64,000 nucleotides of DNA from Tillus elongatus (lineage: Eukaryota; Arthropoda; Insecta; Coleoptera; Cleridae): positions 130,006,809 to 130,070,808 of the forward strand of contig OZ023269.1 in NCBI GenBank assembly GCA_964006375.1, read 5' to 3'. Below, piece after piece: positions 48,529 to 59,177 of the stretch (within the stretch, counting starts at the first letter, position 1; each line of letters starts with the position of its first letter). The notes beneath the pieces were generated by a model. It had not been told where the DNA came from, did no database searches, and saw nothing but the letters and a program-made list of their open reading frames with translations. The translations under genes were made by a program, and so were the position numbers.

Positions 48529-49290
48529 CTGGACGCAGCAAGTGCGTTGTGGTAGTAAATTTTTATAAAAATATTTTTAATCCAGATATGTCTTTTTTAA
48601 TGAAAGCAGGCATCAAATTTGGCTAAATATTTTTTACACAAAATTCTGCTAAAAGCATACATAAAATTCAAATTATATACCTAATCTGTAATTAAAATTG
48701 AAAATAAAATAATTTGTTTGCACGAAAATCCATTAAAACCTTATTTTCAATGAATTTCGTTTAAAAAATTTTCTACCAAATGAATAATTTTTCATACAAA
48801 AATTCTGAAATGTTTCTTCAAAGAAAATGCACTAAATTCATTTATAGGAAAATTCTCTATTAAAGTAACATTTTGTACAAGAACATTCGCTAACATAAAT
48901 AAATTAAATAAAAATAAAATAACCTATATAGTAGGGAGAACGTACTATATTTTATCAAAATAACTTGTTTGAAAATGTACAAAAATTTCCGAAAATAAAC
49001 TTAAAACGTTTCCGAGAAAACTCGTTTCCTATTTAACGAACCTTAGGTTAATAGCAAATTGCGTTATTAAATTGTGAAGCATTTAATAAAAATTCGCAAC
49101 TGTGTCTCGATTTTTTTTACAAACATGCACTATATTTAGATAAAAAATGCAAAAATGCAATATGGAATGTTAAAAAAAATTGTAGGTATCACCAACGATT
49201 TATAAACCATCCTGTGATTGTTAAAATAATTTTTTAAGATGCAGCTCAAGACACCTTATACGTAATGTATACAACTTTTTAAGGAAAACC
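48529..49290 (-). repeat. Family R copy, minus strand
   Basis: Outer arm (gtctggacgcagcaagtgcg) followed by first-body sequence (48630-48910), then an inner hairpin half (48915-49110) and acatgcactatatttagata through aagatgcagctcaagacacc. Confidence 0.7.
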
Positions 49291-49426
49291 CCTTTTTAGT
49301 GAATTTTCTTAGAAAAAATTCACTAATGGGGAGATGTCGACTTTTGAATTTTGAAAAAATTTCTTCAAATGAGCGCGATCTAGGACCCCTAGAACCCATA
49401 TCCGGGGTCAGTTTCAATTTTTATAT

Positions 49427-49535
<109 letters not shown>

Positions 49536-49539
49536 GATA

Positions 49540-49962
49540 ACTCAAAAAATAATGGGCCGATTTCGATAAAATTTGGCATGTACCTTTCTTTTGTAAATGG
49601 CTTGGATAAGTTCGTTAGTCAGGAAAATCGAACGAGGTTTTCCGGGAAAATTTTGAGTTTTCATTCGAAAAAAATTCTTATCTCAAAAAGTAATAAGCCG
49701 ATTTGAATAAAATTTGGCATGTAGCTTCCTTTTGTAAATGTCTTTGACAAGTTTGTTAGTCAGGAAAATCTGACGAGGTTTTCTGGGAAAATTTTGAGTT
49801 TTTATTCGAAAAAAAATTTTATCTCAAAGAAGGATGAGCCGATTTTAATAAAATTTGGCATGTACCTTCCCTTTGTAAATGGCTTTGATAAGTTCGTTAG
49901 TAGAAAAAATCGGACGAGGTTTTCCGGAAAAATTTTGAGTTTCCATTTGAAAAAAAATTTTA
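49540..49962 (+). repeat. 141-bp tandem triplication
   Basis: Three copies start at 49540, 49681 and 49822 (actcaaaaaataatgggcc, tctcaaaaagtaataagcc, tctcaaagaaggatgagcc). Each runs through aaatttggcatgtacctt and ttccgggaaaattttgagtt. The unit is a multiple of three, which keeps an accidental frame open. The copies have diverged by several substitutions each. Confidence 0.92.
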
Positions 49963-50209
49963 TCTTAGAAAATATAAAAATTATGATAACCAAATTTGGT
50001 AGGTAGGTTTACTATATAGAAAGTAAACTATACACCAAAATTTAGATTTCTATGTTACAAGAAAAAAAGTTATAATAAAATATTTTGTGCCAGATCATTT
50101 CTATGAAAATTCACTACCATAACGCACTTGCTGCGTCCAGGCTTTTTTTAATGCCTTTAACTTGTTTGTCTTTAAACTTGCAGTCCTAAATTTAGATAAA
50201 TTCTGTACT

Positions 50210-50212
<3 letters not shown>

Positions 50213-50241
<29 letters not shown>
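50213..50241. repeat. Short (TA)n, family R site
   Basis: Only about 29 bp of TA at the standard site, the shortest array with intact flanks apart from 21380. Confidence 0.9.
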
Positions 50242-50243
<2 letters not shown>

Positions 50244-50617
50244 GAAACTGACCCTGGATATGGGTTCTAGGGGGCCTAGTTTGCGCTCATTTGAAGAGAT
50301 TTTTTCTAAATTCAAAAGTCGGAATCTCCTCATTAGTGATTTTTAAAAAAGAAAATTCACTAAAACAAGCACTTGTGAAGCCACGGGAAAAGTCTACGAC
50401 CTTATTAAATATGGGACAGTTTCACTAATTTAGGGGAAGAACAAACAACCAGATATGCTATTTAAATTGAATTAAGTCTTAAAACTTTCATGTCCTCGTT
50501 ATGAAATTATTTTTTAAACAAAAACTCGCTAAAAAATCATCGGAATAATAACAATCTAACTAGATAACGGTGAAGGGAAATGAGACTCAAAAAAATTGTT
50601 AAAAAGTAAAGTCACTA

Positions 50618-50697
50618 ACTAGGATTATAACTCGTCATGTAGGAGTTGATTATACGACGTACAGGAACATATCCCACTGAGCTACGCTCGACATGTA
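50618..50697 (-). repeat. tRNA-like block in family R (second type)
   Basis: Minus-strand version with gcgtagctcagtgggatatg (A-box-like) and GAGTTATAATCC (B-box-like). Confidence 0.45.
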
Positions 50698-51065
50698 TTT
50701 TTTACTAGCAGGTATAACATAATGCATCTTAATTGTTCAACGTTTTACAATTTACACAAAACCATTTTGATTTACAATGGATTTTTTGCTCATATTTGAA
50801 CGAAATGGAGGAAAATAACGACTTATACATATATCTAAGAGCTTGTTAGTCATTTCTTGTAGTATTGTTCACTCAAATTCGTACTCAGTCAATTTTGACG
50901 TCTTAACTTTCTTGAATCAGATTTACTTAATTAAAAATTAATTTACCTCTAACTTTTTTGCTTGCTAAGATAGATGTCTGAATTGGTGCGCAGGATACTC
51001 TTTATGACAGAAACCAGCGTACCAAATTTGATCAAAATCTGACCATTATTTTTTGAGTTATCGGT

Positions 51066-51068
<3 letters not shown>

Positions 51069-51156
<88 letters not shown>
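51069..51156. repeat. (TA)n microsatellite, family R site
   Basis: About 88 bp of TA between ttatcggtgtg and ctaaacattgaaactgacc. Confidence 0.95.
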
Positions 51157-51158
<2 letters not shown>

Positions 51159-51275
51159 AAACATTGAAACTGACCCTGGATATGGATTCTAGGGGGTCTT
51201 GTTCGCGGTCATTTGAAGAAATTTTTTCAAAACTCAAAAGTCGGGATCTCCTCATTAGTTAATGTTTTTTTAATA

Positions 51276-51337
51276 AAAACGCATTTAGTAATTTAAGTGA
51301 ACTTTTAAAAAGTCACTAAAATTACTAAATGCGTTTT
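51276..51337. repeat. 25-bp inverted repeat (hairpin)
   Basis: Left arm 51276-51300 (aaaacgcatttagtaattta and agtga) and right arm 51313-51337 are reverse complements with one mismatch around a 12-base loop. It sits where other family R copies end in aaagaaaattcactaaaa. Confidence 0.85.
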
Positions 51338-51359
51338 ATCGATTCTATTTAATTTGTGA

Positions 51360-51660
51360 TGTATCGTAACCGGTACAGGCTAAGGCCATTTATCGACGGC
51401 AGAGAGCAGTTTTATCACCTTGGAACTTTCGCCTAGCTCTTTGATTTCTGTAAGAAGAGGGGGAATCACTAACACGCCCAATGTCTCGTGATACACGGAA
51501 TCGACGGACTCATCCCCCTCCGAATAACAAACGTGCAGACATTGAACTCACGGAAACATAATTCCAACCTCGGTAGCTGCTAATTTCACATTATGCAATA
51601 AAAACTAAGTGAGCCCACGACCGTTGGTTCCAGAGGAACAAATTCCTAACAAAACTGTGA
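51360..51660 (-). repeat. tRNA-derived SINE, diverged
   Basis: Matches the SINE body at 19065 (gccatttatcgacggcagag, agcagttttatcacc, acacgcccaatgtctcg, aaacgtgcagacattgaact). The tRNA-like head at the right end is nearly lost (gttggttccagaggaac). Confidence 0.6.
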
Positions 51661-52157
51661 AAATTTATTTATTGAGAGAAAACGTGGTATTATTAGGCTT
51701 TCACACAAAAACCTGTAAGCTGTAAAATAATTCTGCTTCGGGTTAAATTCATGTGAACTTTTTCACCTGATATTTTGTATTTAAAACTCTTTATTATAAC
51801 ACACTAACTTTCTAGAACGCAATCAAATTGTTGTTTACTTTTAATTTCCCCCTGATATATGTATCGATTATCGATAAAGCCTTTCCGAATATATTAGGAA
51901 CTTAGATTACCTTTTATTCATATCATTTAATTGTGGGCTTAAAAAAGTCAGTATTCTAGTAATAGAGTGTATTTATGGCCTTGCCACCGATCGCTTGTTT
52001 TCAGGATTCCCTCACGGATGCGGTAATTCTAATGATTTTTCTCATGAACCAATTTATATACAGAGTTGTCCAAAAGCAATTGTACGCAGTGTAGCAGTAG
52101 ATTTTTGGTATCAAAATAACACGATTTATCAAAATTTACCTTAGCTCAAACTAAAAA
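51661..52157. other. Unassigned sequence
   Basis: No gene or shared repeat is recognised. Confidence 0.4.
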
Positions 52158-52749
52158 AGTCTGGACGCGACAAGTCCGTTATGGTAGTGAATTTTCATAA
52201 AAATGTTTTTAATAGCAAGTATGTATTTTCATTTAACGAAAGCAGGCATGAAATTTGGTGCATAACCTATATAGTAGAAACAAAATAAACTCAAAATGTT
52301 CCCGAAAAAAACTGGTTCCTAGCCAACAAACGTTAACCTAATAGCAAATTGAGCTATTTAAATTTGAAACATATAATGAAAATTCGCTATCATAACACAT
52401 TTGTTGCGTCCTGAGTTTCTTTTCTTACAAATAATTCCATTACAATATTTCGATGGAAAATGCGAAAAGGTTATAATATTAGGTGTGTTCGATTAAAAAA
52501 AGGTTTAAATAGCAAATCTGTCTTTCTTTCAGCCATCAAATTTTGTTACCAATATAGTAAAAACAATGTCCCATATTTCATCCAAATAACTTTATTGTTT
52601 GAAAAAGTGCATTTTTTTTTAGAAAATGAACTTAAATCGTTTTCGAAAAACTGGTTCGATTTATCTGGCCAGCGAACCTCTTCGAGTTATTTGCCCACCT
52701 ACCAAAATATAATTATTCACAAAAATATTTTCGACGAAACTTGGTGATT

Positions 52750-53600
52750 TCTACGGAAGCACAAAAAAATTTCTGCAAAAGCTGGCTAAATATTTTTTAC
52801 ACAAAATTTTGCTAAAAGAATACATAAAATTCAAATTATATACCTAATCTGTAATTAAAATTGAAAATAAAATAATTTATTTGCACAACAAAACATTAAA
52901 ACATTGTTTTCGACGATTTTGGTTTAAAAAATGTTCCCTGAATTAAATCACTTTTCATACAAAAATTCTCAACAAATGTGTCTCCAAAGAAAATTCCAAA
53001 ATTTATTTATAAGAAACTTCCCTATTAAGACATTTTGTACAAGAAAATTCGCTAATAAAAATAAATTTAAAAAAAAAACTGGTCCGATTTTCATGGCCAA
53101 CGAACTATTTCAATTTATTTAGCCACCTACCAAAATATGATTTTCCCAAAAACTTTTTCGACAACAAAAATTTCATGAAAATTTGCAAGCAGTTGCTTCA
53201 AGAAAATACGTAGATTTATAATAACTTATTAAACATTAATTACCAAAATTTCACAAAAATATCTTACAAAAAATGATTTCCACTGAAGCACAAAATATTT
53301 CTACGAAAACTGGCTAAATATTTTTTTATACAAAATTTTGCTAAAAGAATACATAAAATACAAATAATATACCTACTCTGTATTTAAAATTGAAAATAAA
53401 ATAATTTGTTTGTACATAAATCCATTAAAACCTTATTTTCTACGAATTTCGTTTAACAAAAATGTTCCATCAATTGATAATTTTTCACACCAAAACTCTC
53501 AACAAATGTTTCTTCAAAGAAAATTAATTATATTCCTTTGTAAGAAAATCCGCTATTAAAAGAACATTTTGCACAAGAAAATTAGCTAGTCGAAATAAAT
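52750..53600 (-). repeat. ~527-bp direct duplication within family R
   Basis: The segment with ggctaaatattttttacac, then ttttgctaaaagaatacata, then ataatttgtttg-type sequence occurs at about 52756-53075 and again at about 53283-53600, in the same orientation and diverged by roughly one base in ten. Confidence 0.8.
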
Positions 53601-53937
53601 TAAATAAATTAACAAATACTCAAAATCTGATCTAAATACATAATTAGATACTTAACCTGTGGGTTCACAGAGAAAATTCTTTTGTCTGGGAATGCGGTAA
53701 AAATTGAATCCGGTTGTAGAGAAGAAAATAACCTCTTCTGATGCCACGTCTATGTTAACTGTGGAACGGTTTTACCAACTAAGGGCAACAACAGTTGCCA
53801 CTAAGCATGAATTAAAAATGCTTATATTTCATTAGTGATTTTTTTTAACAAAAAGAAGCTAAAAATAAGTGGAAAATACATCAGATAATTTTAAAATTGC
53901 ATTAAAGACGAAAAAAGTTAAAAAAAATCTGACAGAG

Positions 53938-54015
53938 AAATTCAGTCAACGGTGAGATTTGAACCAGCGTTGCTTTGCTTAACAGCAATGTATCTAAACA
54001 TTCGAGCACAGTAAG
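53938..54015 (-). repeat. tRNA-like block in family R (degenerate)
   Basis: Same position as 32930, but only gattcaaatctcaccg-like B-box traces (plus strand cggtgagatttgaacc) are clear. Confidence 0.45.
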
Positions 54016-54585
54016 ACTTTGAGAATATTGTGCAATAAAAGGTAGATAACCCGTAATGGTCTTTAGTTATTTACTTGTAATATGCAAGGTCTAGACCATT
54101 CTAATATACATTTTATGCAATATTTACGATTCATAAAACACAATAGTTATACTAATTTTCAGGTTTCAAATCTCCAGTTTGACATTTACAGGAGAAAAAT
54201 TATTATATTTTCAAAGTAATTTTTCTGGTACTTCTTGAACTTTTTGTTCCATGAAAAGATAAACGTTGTAATATTTAATAGATTTTGTTTATTGCGTCTT
54301 CTCTGAATTTTAGTGGCACTAAAATTTTGCTTTATTAAGTGCGTATAACTTTTTTTTATTTCAAGATAGAGAGTTTGGTTTTTACAATGTAAACCAGCTT
54401 GCCCAATTTGGTTGCCATAGGTGTGTTATTTTCGGAGATATTATTTTTTTCCAAAAGGAAACCAAAAATTTTCCCGGAAAACCTAGTTCGATTTTCCTGG
54501 CTAAAGAACTTATCGAAGCTACTAATAAAAGAAAGCTACATGCCAAATTTTATCAAAATTGTTCATTATTTTTTGAGTTATCGTT

Positions 54586-54706
<121 letters not shown>

Positions 54707-54815
54707 ATATAAAAATTGAAACTGACCCCGGATTCTAGGGGGCCTTTGAAGAATTTTTTCAAACTTTAAAAGTCGGAATCTTCTCATTAGTGTGTTTTTA
54801 AAAGAAAAATCACTA

Positions 54816-55485
54816 AAAGGAACAGGGTGTTATTTTTCGCCTTCATCGGTTTTTTAAACCCAAGAGACACAAATATGTGACTAGGGTGTCATATAATTGG
54901 GTTAATTTTCTCTTTTACTTTCTATTTGTGGACCCCTAACAAGTTTAAAATTCACTCTATAGAACTTCTAATAATTATGGGTGATAAAGTAGATAATAAA
55001 ACAAATTCTGTTACTTATACATGTTCCACGTTATCACAAAGCTTTTCTAAATACGAGTGCTTCGAGTGCTTGCACAAAGAAACGTAAAAACGTATGTTTG
55101 CAAATGTAAATTGGATGACTGCAGCAAACGTGCTACAACCTAATTCGTTTTCGTCACATTTTCACCAGCAGATATTTCCGGCGACAGTTAAATTCAGGCG
55201 CAAACGTAAAAAAGGCATTTATTTATGTTTCTTCTGATTCTACATGATATTATATAATAACAAAAAGTCATGTGTTATGATACTAAACTTCATGCATACA
55301 GGGTAGTCAATAGAGATATATACAAGCGGGTTTTTCTCTATTTAAAGTTATCTCTTATAAAGCGCTCGGGCAGGTCGCTTTTGTTTTTTACTGGGACATA
55401 TTTTTGCGCAAATGTAAAAGCTTCTGCCTTATCCACCAGAAGGGGGTAGGTACCCCCTTTAACATTTTAAATAGCACGTGGACTA
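54816..55485. other. Sequence upstream of the transposon-type pseudogene
   Basis: No gene is recognised. Part of it may be the 5' region of the pseudogene that follows. Confidence 0.35.
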
Positions 55486-56043
55486 ATGGGAAAAATTGTT
55501 GGAAAGGCTACCCAATTCTCTGTTCAACAGATTCTGAAAATCCTTTCAATTCTTGGGGAGACAGCTGCACCACTCACTCAACCAAAAACAAAACAAAAAC
55601 AGGACGCGGATCCCCAGGCTTTGATAGAATGTAATCCAGTGACAAGAAAACGTCCACGGCTAAATCCAGAGCGTGCGAAACCTAAATCGCATACTTTCAA
55701 ATACAATGTATCCTCAAGTTCTGGTAAGTTTACACGATGCAAGGCCGCTTTTATCAATCTACATGCCATAACCATTGATCGTGTCCGACGTTTGTCCAAT
55801 TTACTTTCTCAGGGGAAATCTCCTGGAGACAAACGAGGAAAACAAACTTCTGGAAATGCGATATCTGGAGAAGTCATAAGATTGATAGATCATATTAGAT
55901 CTTTCCGCACTCATTACACTAACCGTGACTACCAATATTTAAGTAAACAACTGCATATCACTATGTGAAAACTGGAACCTGTGACGAGCACTAATAAGTA
56001 CACTTGGAGAACATCCAGATCACCACAACACATATTCCAGAGA

Positions 56044-56084
56044 CCTTACGATCGTTTCGTTGACAATGTCAACATCTTCAGAGG
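56044..56084 (-). ncRNA. Hammerhead-ribozyme-like fold, left arm
   Basis: On the minus strand the order is CCT, CTGA (56081-56078), linker AGAT, stem-loop GTTGAC-ATT-GTCAAC (perfect 6-bp stem), GAAA (56058-56055), palindrome ACGATCGT, A, and AGG. CTGA plus AGA fits the canonical C3-A9 core; the extra T before stem II is unusual. Stem I is CCT/AGG. Confidence 0.5.
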
Positions 56085-56944
56085 AAGAAAATTCTAACAT
56101 AAAAAACTAGATCCCGTGTATTTATATCGAGTCAAGGTAAACGAACTATATGGTACGGTGGACTGATCATGTGTGGCACAACATATATGGGATAATAATC
56201 ACCACATTGACAAAGAAAATTTGAAACTTGTCAAAAATGTTAGACATCAAACTATGCTTGATTCATTAGAAAGTATTTTTATATTACGGTCTATTAACAA
56301 CAAAACTTCATGAAACCGTGCGGCACCTGTAATTTCAAGCCCTTTATTTTCACTTTGCATTTGACCGCTTAAACACTCCTAATTTGTCTGGTAGAATAAA
56401 AAATTATTGTCAATAACTCGACTGGTTTATACATATACTAATCTCTATGTTTGTCTCGACTTAAAGACCTGTTCGGTTTGTTGTATCTATGTAGTCAATA
56501 TAAATACTTTCACGTAGAATTAAAATCAATATAAATATAGTTTTTATGTAGTATTTTAGTTGAATTATTTATCATTTGTTAGAGTTAACACGGTGAGATA
56601 GACACCTGGGTTTTAGTTTTCTATTTAAAAAAGATGAGTTGAGTTGATGTTGTTTATCTCACCAGATGTCTTTGTCGGCATGATCCAAAATCCACAGAGT
56701 AAATTTTTAGATCGAAAGGAAACGTACTGATTCTTTAAATAACTCGGGTCCTTTTAAACCTATATTATTAGATAAGGGTCATAAATTTGTCGACCAGAAG
56801 ATTAAAGCAGGTCTCCGACCTCGTAGTTTCACTGCGCAATAAACAAACCATCGTTCTTGGACGACAACTTTACTTCGGACTAGTTCGTTTACCTTGACGC
56901 GATATAAATACACGGGATCTAGTTTTTTATGTTAGAATTTTCTT

Positions 56945-56985
56945 CCTCCGAGGATGTTGACATTGTCAACGAAACGATCGTAAGG
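56945..56985 (+). ncRNA. Hammerhead-ribozyme-like fold, right arm (sense)
   Basis: Same structure as the left arm, in the sense orientation of the Penelope element, but with CCGA in place of CTGA (56948-56951). The conserved U4 is changed to C, which should abolish cleavage. Stem II (GTTGAC/GTCAAC), GAAA and ACGATCGT are unchanged. Confidence 0.45.
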
Positions 56986-57670
56986 TCTCTGAAATATGTG
57001 TTGTGGTGATTTGGGTATTCTCCAAGTGGACTTATTAACTGCATATCAGAAAAATGCATCAATTCTTCTTGAGAAATACTCAGAATGTTATGTAAAATAC
57101 AGTTTTTATAGACGAATTTTTGTAGTTTATCTTTTGGAAGGCCCCAAGTGGATACATGCTGTACTTGCGAGTAACTTACCAATAAGATTCAATCGAAGTC
57201 TTTAAACGATGTTGCAAAAGGGTTGCTGTTGCTGAAAAGATAGTCCATCAAAGAAGAGCGAAGAAGTTCTTCACAAAAATGAGGTCAAGTCAAGAGTTAT
57301 GCCGAAACTATCCACCGGTTGGAGGGATATGTATTGATTATATGAAAAATCTCAGCGTTATAAAAGATTTCAAAAAATGGTGGCCCCAATTCAATAAAAA
57401 AATTGCTTGTCTACAGCTTCCTTAGGTAGAGGGGTACCAAAAGAAGAGATAGTTTCCTTCTGTATTTCAACTTTTATGCAGTTCACTCATACAGAAGACA
57501 AGAAAGGTTATGTCTTTGCTCGCAAACCCACACACATGACAAAGACAAGAAAAGGAAAATATTTTACTGCGGTTGCTGCTAACCCCAAAGACTGCAACTC
57601 CACAATTGAATTTACCAATATCCCACGATTGAAAGCTAATTTTAATGCTGTTCAGCAGCATGGCTAAGAC

Positions 57671-58095
57671 AAACAATCCCACTTGCTAGTTCTAACCGTA
57701 ACCCAAATGTATCCCTTCGCAATCTCACTTTATAGTTTGGACACTAGGTATGACGCTCTCCAATTCAAGAGTGATGTTTTTGTATATGCCTAGAATGGCG
57801 TTTCAGTTCAAAGACAGAAGTTATTAAAGGCCGTGCCTTTGGATGCCAGGTAGCTTCCAATTCCGTTATTAAACTCCACAAGGCTGCTAGATTGCTTCTA
57901 TTGTTCCCACAATGACGATATTTACAAAGAATTTTTTGGATTATGTATTTAGTAAAATTGTTCTGCTTCGAAAGTTTAATGTAAATAGCGCAGCACGATT
58001 CGTTCAAGTATTTATTATCAGCCGAGATCCGATAGTAGAGGTTCCGACTCACATTTTAGATAGAAGCAATTATAAGCCTATGCCGTTATTAAAAA
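57671..58095. other. Unassigned, possibly the pseudogene's 3' remainder
   Basis: No clear motif. Traces such as LWTLGMTLSNSRVMFL in one frame could be more of the broken gene upstream, but this is not firm. Confidence 0.35.
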
Positions 58096-58817
58096 GTCTG
58101 GACGCAACAAGTGCGTTATGGAAGTGAATTTTCATAAAAATGTTTTTAATAGCAAATATGTCTCTTTAATGCAAGCAGGCATCAATTTGGTCACCGGTAT
58201 AACCTATATAGTAGGAACAACGTATCATATTTTATCAAAATAACTTGTTTGAAAATGTACAAAAATTTTTCGGAAATAAACTTTAAACGTTTCCGAGAGA
58301 ACTCGTATCCTAGCTGACGAACCTTAGGTTAATAGTAAATTTCGTTATTAAATTTTGAAGCATTTAATGAAAATTCGCTACCAAAACGCACTTAGTGCGT
58401 CTCGATTTTTTTACAAACATGCACCATAATTCAATGAAAAATAAAAAATGAATTAAGGAATGTTCAAAAAAGTTGTAGGTATCACCAATAACTTATGGGC
58501 CATCCTGTGATTGTCAAATAATTTTATAAGATGCAGCTCAACAGGTAATGTAACTAAAACTACTGCCAAAGCAACAGATAAAGGGTCTATTTGAAATGAA
58601 TTTTCTGGAACTATTTAAGTAAAATAAAGGGCAATGATGGTTAAAGCTGAAACTTAAGAGTTTGCAGAACACCCTTTACACAATCCGTATTTATTTCAGG
58701 TTCTTTGCCTAAATGTTGCTAATTTTGACGTTTCAAATCGCGACTTTTTATGTTTTGAAGAAAACTCCAATTTTTTGTCTTTAAACTTACAGACCTAAAT
58801 TTTGGTAAATTGTTCAT

Positions 58818-58899
<82 letters not shown>

Positions 58900-58990
58900 G
58901 AAACTGACCCTGGATATGGATTCTAGGGGGCCTAGTTCGCGCTCATTTAAAGAATTTTTTTCTAAATTCAAAAGTCTGACCTTGTCATCG
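58096..58990 (-). repeat. Family R copy, minus strand
   Basis: Outer arm (gtctggacgcaacaagtgcg), hairpin unit to 58404, a shortened second module (aagatgcagctcaacaggta), second body and module A with (TA)n (58822-58896). The end of module A is replaced by LINE sequence at about 58990. Confidence 0.78.
58822..58896. repeat. (TA)n microsatellite, family R site
   Basis: About 75 bp of TA between aaattgttcatcatc and aattgaaactgaccctgg. Confidence 0.95.
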
Positions 58991-58998
58991 GCCAAATA

Positions 58999-59097
58999 CC
59001 AAATCTCAGTCATGCTTCATAAGAGATACACCAGCCCTAGACCCATCACAATGAACAACCAAGTTATTCAAAGTAATGAGTCCTTTTCACTTGTTGG
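58999..59097 (+). pseudogene. Jockey/CR1-like LINE fragment
   Basis: Matches 35255-35366 (ccaaatctcagtc, agagatacaccagccctaga, agttattcaaagtaatgagt). It is cut on the right by the I-clade LINE, which marks that element's 5' end. Confidence 0.8.
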
Positions 59098-59177
59098 CAG
59101 TTCGGGTCGGTTGCTGATTGAAAGCGGTAGCTGTTTAAATCGATCGACTTTAAACGTGTGAAATAAGTGATAGTAAC
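59098..59177 (+). promoter_or_regulatory. LINE 5' leader with possible internal promoter
   Basis: The element begins CAGTTCGGGTCGG, close to the CAGT start used by internal, downstream-type promoters of I and Jockey elements. With +1 at the A of CAGT, the bases at +28 to +32 read GGTAG, four of five matches to the DPE consensus RGWYV. No TATA box is seen. The assignment follows from similarity to known LINE promoters. Confidence 0.4.

Larger units (their letters stand above)
50145..51300 (-). repeat. Family R copy, minus strand
   Basis: Short-array module A (TA 50213-50241), tRNA-like block (50618-50697), first body, and a second module A with (TA)n (51069-51156). It ends beside a 25-bp hairpin at 51276. 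Confidence 0.75.
55961..57036 (+). mobile_element. Penelope-like element, truncated, with inverted arms
   Basis: A 1,076-bp insertion flanked by the 12-bp duplication AACTGCATATCA (55949-55960 and 57037-57048). Inverted arms of about 150 bp (56000-56155 and 56882-57035) are nearly identical reverse complements. Between them, on the plus strand, 56190-56312 encodes VAQHIWDNNHHIDKENLKLV, then MLDSLESIFI, the end of a Penelope GIY-YIG endonuclease. About 570 bases of 3' UTR follow. The right arm is the true 3' terminal region, and the left arm is its inverted copy at the truncated 5' end, as in the element at 8422. Confidence 0.8.
55486..57670 (+). pseudogene. Broken multicopy transposon-associated gene
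   Basis: Before the Penelope insert, the frame reads RKRPRLNPERAKPKSH, then KAAFINLHAITIDRVRRLSN, GDKRGKQTSGNA and LIDHIRSFRTHYTNRDYQYL. After it come CYVKYSFYRRIF, PPVGGICIDYMKNLS and then (57400 on) TASLGRGVPKEEIVSFCIST, FMQFTHTEDKKGYVFARKPT. This order (DKRG, HI-x-SFP-x-x-SHY, YL-x-x-x-L-x-I-x-KMY, Y-x-x-IF, GRG-P) matches a family of proteins present in many copies in insect genomes and thought to travel with a DNA transposon. I cannot name the superfamily. Removing the insert and one 12-bp duplication restores the LHI-x-KM junction. Later frameshifts and stops show it was already dead or died afterwards. Confidence 0.6.
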
